From assembly GCA_023014485.1 (NCBI GenBank), contig JAJOZX010000481.1, positions 1,355,379-1,419,378 of the forward strand: a DNA stretch of 64,000 nt, read 5' to 3'. The position numbers and the translations under genes are program-made. The notes below the pieces were generated by a model. It searched no databases and had not been told where the DNA came from. It saw only the letters and a list, made by a program, of their open reading frames with translations. Each line of letters starts with the position of its first letter. Positions within the stretch are counted from its first letter, which is position 1. The stretch comes from Bathynomus jamesi. Its lineage: Eukaryota; Arthropoda; Malacostraca; Isopoda; Cirolanidae. Positions 60,962-64,000 of this stretch are shown piece by piece.

Positions 60962-63900
60962 ATGTACAGCACCCCATCATCGATATCACGACGACCCGTT
61001 GACCGTCAGCTACAGATCATCCCCGCCGACGAGCCCTCACCAGCGACACCTGTAGCACGCGCCAGTTCAAAGCGGAGGCGTGATGAAGAACCCTCCACGT
61101 CAGGTATAAAGCGTGCCAGGATTGCTCCGGTTGTTAGACCACCAGTAATAGAGCCCCAACCCTCAACGTCTTACGCACAACCCCACAATAGTACCTTCCC
61201 AAATATACCCCTTATTCAATTCCGGTACATCCTCCACAGCGCTCCCGTTCTGTTGAGGATGGCATAACATTCGAGTTGGTGCGCACCGCAACCCCACCCC
61301 GGCCTTGACTAGAAATCGGTATATAGTCAGGGTTGATCCTAGGTCCATGTATAGCAATGGTGTTGAAACGGACTACGGCGCATAGTTGAACGTATTGTAG
61401 AGTTTGCCCTTCAGAACCGCGACGAACGTGAAGTCAGGACGAGGCTGTCCTTCGGATTCGGGTCAGATGACGGAGATGTAGATGATTTTTGGGTAGTAAT
61501 ACCGTTCAGACGTTTGGCAGCTGAAGATATAGAGTATATATTAGGCCGTATAATGCAGGCCTCTCAAAGTAGTATAGCCTTCAATATGGACAACTTCACG
61601 GTAAATATTGACCGTGTATTCCGTGTTGCGGGTCATAGTGCCACACCTTATACTCTTAACTTCAATTCTCAGGCTATTTTAGACGGCATATAAACGTCGA
61701 TCGTGGTTGCGGCTTTATAGCAGTAGTCTTAGCTCGTATGTTTACTGTACTAAATACACGGACCCAAAAATTTGGTTGCCTACGGTAGTGGAGCGTGCCC
61801 GTAAACTAGCTGTAGACTGTAAACTTGAGTTTGACTGTAATGGGTCCTGAAGAGCTGAGAAGGGTAGAACAGGAAATGAATGTTCGTATAGTTGTATTGG
61901 ACTGGATGATCGTCGTAGAACTGTGTATGTTTTTAAAAGCTGTGTGAGAGATCGTACAAGACCCCTACTTATTTTAGGACTGTCAGGGACAACGTATCTC
62001 CCCATCCGTAATATAGGACCTTTACGCGAGTTATGATAAAAGTCGAAAATATGGACGACATCATGATTTGTGTAAGGGGTGTATCGAGTTTGCGGATGAT
62101 ATAGTGAAACATTGTAAAGATTGCCACATGGTATGTGAGCAGTGTAAAAGCCCAAATGTGAAAGCCGTGTAGTTGAAGCTGAGAAGAGGGATTGTATGTG
62201 TGTAGACGCACATTTTTCAATAATAACTGTTTTGAGCTCCATAAATCAATTGGCACGTGCAGGAAAATGAGAATCTGTGAATGTGGTATGTTTCATATGA
62301 TGGATAATTGGGGAAATTTCAAGCATAAATGTGATGAAATTCACTGTTCTACATGCCATGAGAAATATAAGGCGGTTGGAGTAAAGCATGTATGTTATAT
62401 GAAAGACGCCAAGCCTAAAAACAGCCCTTGTATAACTGTGTACTACGATATAGAAACATACACGAACGCTGAAACCAAAGAGGTTATTCCACATTTACTT
62501 GAGCCAGACTATCTGTGATGAGTGTATGGAGATCGAGTGTGATGAGTGTCACAAATGTGGTAAAACGGACAAACGTTTTTAAAACGAATGCCCACGATAG
62601 CCCTGTGAAACTCTTTGTGTCCTATATTGTCAAGTTAGCGGACAAGTTAAAAAAATGACTGTATATTCTCGCCCATAACGGGGCAAAATTTGACACACAG
62701 TTCCTTTATAAGGAGTTGCTTGAGCACGAGTCATCTGAGATATTTACAGGTGATCCCTTGAAAAGAGGCAACAAACTAATACAGATGCAAATAAGAGGTA
62801 ATGTACAGTTTAAAGACACTTTATTATTCACACCTTGCAAATTAGCTGAAGTTTCAAAAGGATATTTCCCTTACACATTCCTCACTAGCGAAACTTTAAA
62901 TTACGTAGGACTACCTCCACCCAAACATTACTTTAACTATGAATGTATGAGTACAGATGAACGTGAAGATTTTGACCGATACTACAACAGTTTTAATGAA
63001 TGTAATCCTTATAATATAGCTGATGAATGTGAGCGTTATTGCGTGAATGATGTGCGCGTGCTTAGAGTATGTTTCCAGGCCTTTAGAAGGATGTACATAG
63101 CGTTTCAAATGCGATCCGTTGCAAGTCGCAACCACCATCGCCTCATTATGTTTTACGGTGTTCAAGAATAACTTCATGCCTAAAGACACCTTAGCCATTA
63201 TCCACAGAAACAACCCCGCAGTTATGGGCACAAGGCTATTTACTGGCTCATACACCTACAGCAGCAGACAGGTGTATACATAAAGCATGCCCAACACGGG
63301 TGAAGTACCCATTAAGGTTAATGGTCGTGTTTTTTGGGTTGATGGTCTAAGTGAAAACCGTGCCACTGGTGAGAAGACTGTGTACTCCTTTAACGGTTGC
63401 TGGTGGCACGGATGCCCCCCTGAGTGTGGAATCGTAGGAGATATCCACGGTAGATCTCCTGCCGACTGTCTTGCGTGGACCCGCACCCGCGATCAACTTA
63501 TAGGCTCCCAGTTCACTCACAAAGTCTTGTGGGAGCATGAGTATGATGCACGGATGGAGCAGATGGACAGTACCGTGAAGAAATAACACGATCAAACGTT
63601 CAATGGTGCTGGATCCTCTCAAATGCGGTGATAGCTTGTTCGGAGGGCGTACAAATCCCTTCAAGCTATACTTTCCGCCTACGGAGGGTGTGAAGCTCCA
63701 TTACTACGACTTCTGTTCTTTATACCCCTACGTGATGAAGAACAATCCGTACCCCGTAGGCGCACCTGAAAAAATGGTGGGTCCCGCTATACTAACCATC
63801 GAGGAGTGCTCCCCCTCGCGATTTATGGATGCCGATCTTACCCGCCGTTATAGATCACAAGCTCATGTTTCCCCTGTGCGTGAAGTGTGCGGAAGAGAAC

Positions 63901-64000
63901 AATGGTGATTGTGACCATACACCCCACCAGCGTAAGATCAGAGGTGTATATACAAGCCCTGAGCTGGCCCTAGCCGTTCGCCATGGGTATAGAAAATGAA
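60908..64000 (+). pseudogene. POLB: Protein-primed type B DNA polymerase, partial
   Basis: The N-terminal part is low-complexity and basic (ASSKRRRDEEPSTSGIKRAR). Next come a Cys-rich part (ICECGMFHMMDNWGNFKHKC, EIHCSTCHEKYKAVGVKHVC), VYYDIETYTNAET (exonuclease I motif, about 62448) and LAHNGAKFDTQFLYKEL (ExoII). ERYCVNDVRVLRVCFQAF (ExoIII-like, about 63030) is followed by FNGCWWHGCPPE (63390) and HYYDFCSLYPYVMKNNPYPV (polymerase motif A, about 63700). Many stops lie at 61680-62190 and 62518-62660. Motifs B and C are beyond the window. Confidence 0.85.

Larger units (their letters stand above)
51190..64000. mobile_element. Polinton/Maverick copy C, runs off the window
   Basis: Minus-strand genes from right to left: packaging ATPase, small conserved ORF, unknown ORF, integrase, capsid-associated ORF, core-like protein, major capsid protein and cysteine protease. 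POLB runs plus from about 60.96 kb past the window end. The MCP is split by a 3.6-kb DNA transposon with an 8-bp TSD. Stops and shifts occur in most genes. The left TIR was not identified. Confidence 0.9.

Noticed and set aside
60867..64000. A functional Polinton virus genome
   Set aside because: POLB, ATPase, MCP and protease of copy C all contain stops, shifts or an insertion.

Overview
The window looks like animal nuclear DNA, most likely from an arthropod (a crustacean or chelicerate would fit). It is AT-rich, full of (TA)n, (GA)n and (CT)n microsatellites, has introns with GT-AG borders, and consists almost wholly of transposable elements (TEs). No intact ordinary host gene was recognised. 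The only host-gene candidates are one promoter plus first exon (about 34.5-35.0 kb, minus strand) and one isolated exon (51.0 kb). The organism call is inference from TE content; nothing in the window names a species.

Layout. 0-2.6 kb: unassigned DNA with a LINE remnant and three fold-back repeats. 2.6-8.4 kb: an ORF1-like frame split by a hAT transposon with a perfect 8-bp target duplication, then a minus-strand CR1-type LINE split by two more hAT elements. 8.7-12.26 kb: a plus-strand endonuclease/RT LINE with a 339-bp in-frame tandem duplication. 12.26-17.6 kb: a BEL/Pao LTR retrotransposon, itself split by a minus-strand LINE and by a hAT-type MITE made of GACTCC repeats. 17.6-18.6 kb: a tandem pair of an unclassified (GA)n-bearing repeat, with an inverted third copy at 38.1-38.5 kb. 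19.1-22.0 kb: a fold-back Tc1/mariner element and a mariner carrying a 5S/tRNA-like SINE. 22.06-28.8 kb: Polinton/Maverick copy A. 28.86-31.44 kb: a three-exon, frameshifted transposase-like gene. 31.7-34.2 kb: a mariner and a second fold-back mariner. 34.5-40.8 kb: candidate promoter/exon, a perfect palindrome, a Tigger derivative and nested hATs. 41.57-42.6 kb: Polinton fragment B. 42.62-44.01 kb: an apparently intact Tc1 transposon. 44.4-50.8 kb: SINE copies, a three-arm fold-back, mariners (one with perfectly collinear 340-bp inverted arms), CR1 scraps and a MITE. 51.2-64.0 kb: Polinton copy C, split by a 3.6-kb spliced DNA transposon and running off the right end inside its DNA polymerase B.

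Polintons. Copies A and C share one gene order: packaging ATPase, a small conserved ORF, an unknown ORF, chromodomain integrase, a capsid-associated ORF, a basic core-like protein, the major capsid protein and (in C) an adenain-like protease. These genes run in one direction with stop/start overlaps of ATGA and TAATG type. POLB is transcribed divergently from the ATPase. All copies contain frameshifts or stops, so none looks functional as it stands.

The most notable items are: (1) two very different elements (28.9-31.4 kb and 52.6-56.2 kb) whose spliced transposases share the same ordered motifs and appear to be two lineages of a poorly described DNA-transposon family; (2) at least three fold-back Tc1/mariner elements in which one half of the transposase replaced the other as an inverted copy; (3) palindromes with hammerhead-ribozyme-like cores, as known from Penelope-like retroelements; (4) a SINE family that joins a 5S-rRNA-like head in some copies and a tRNA-like head in another.
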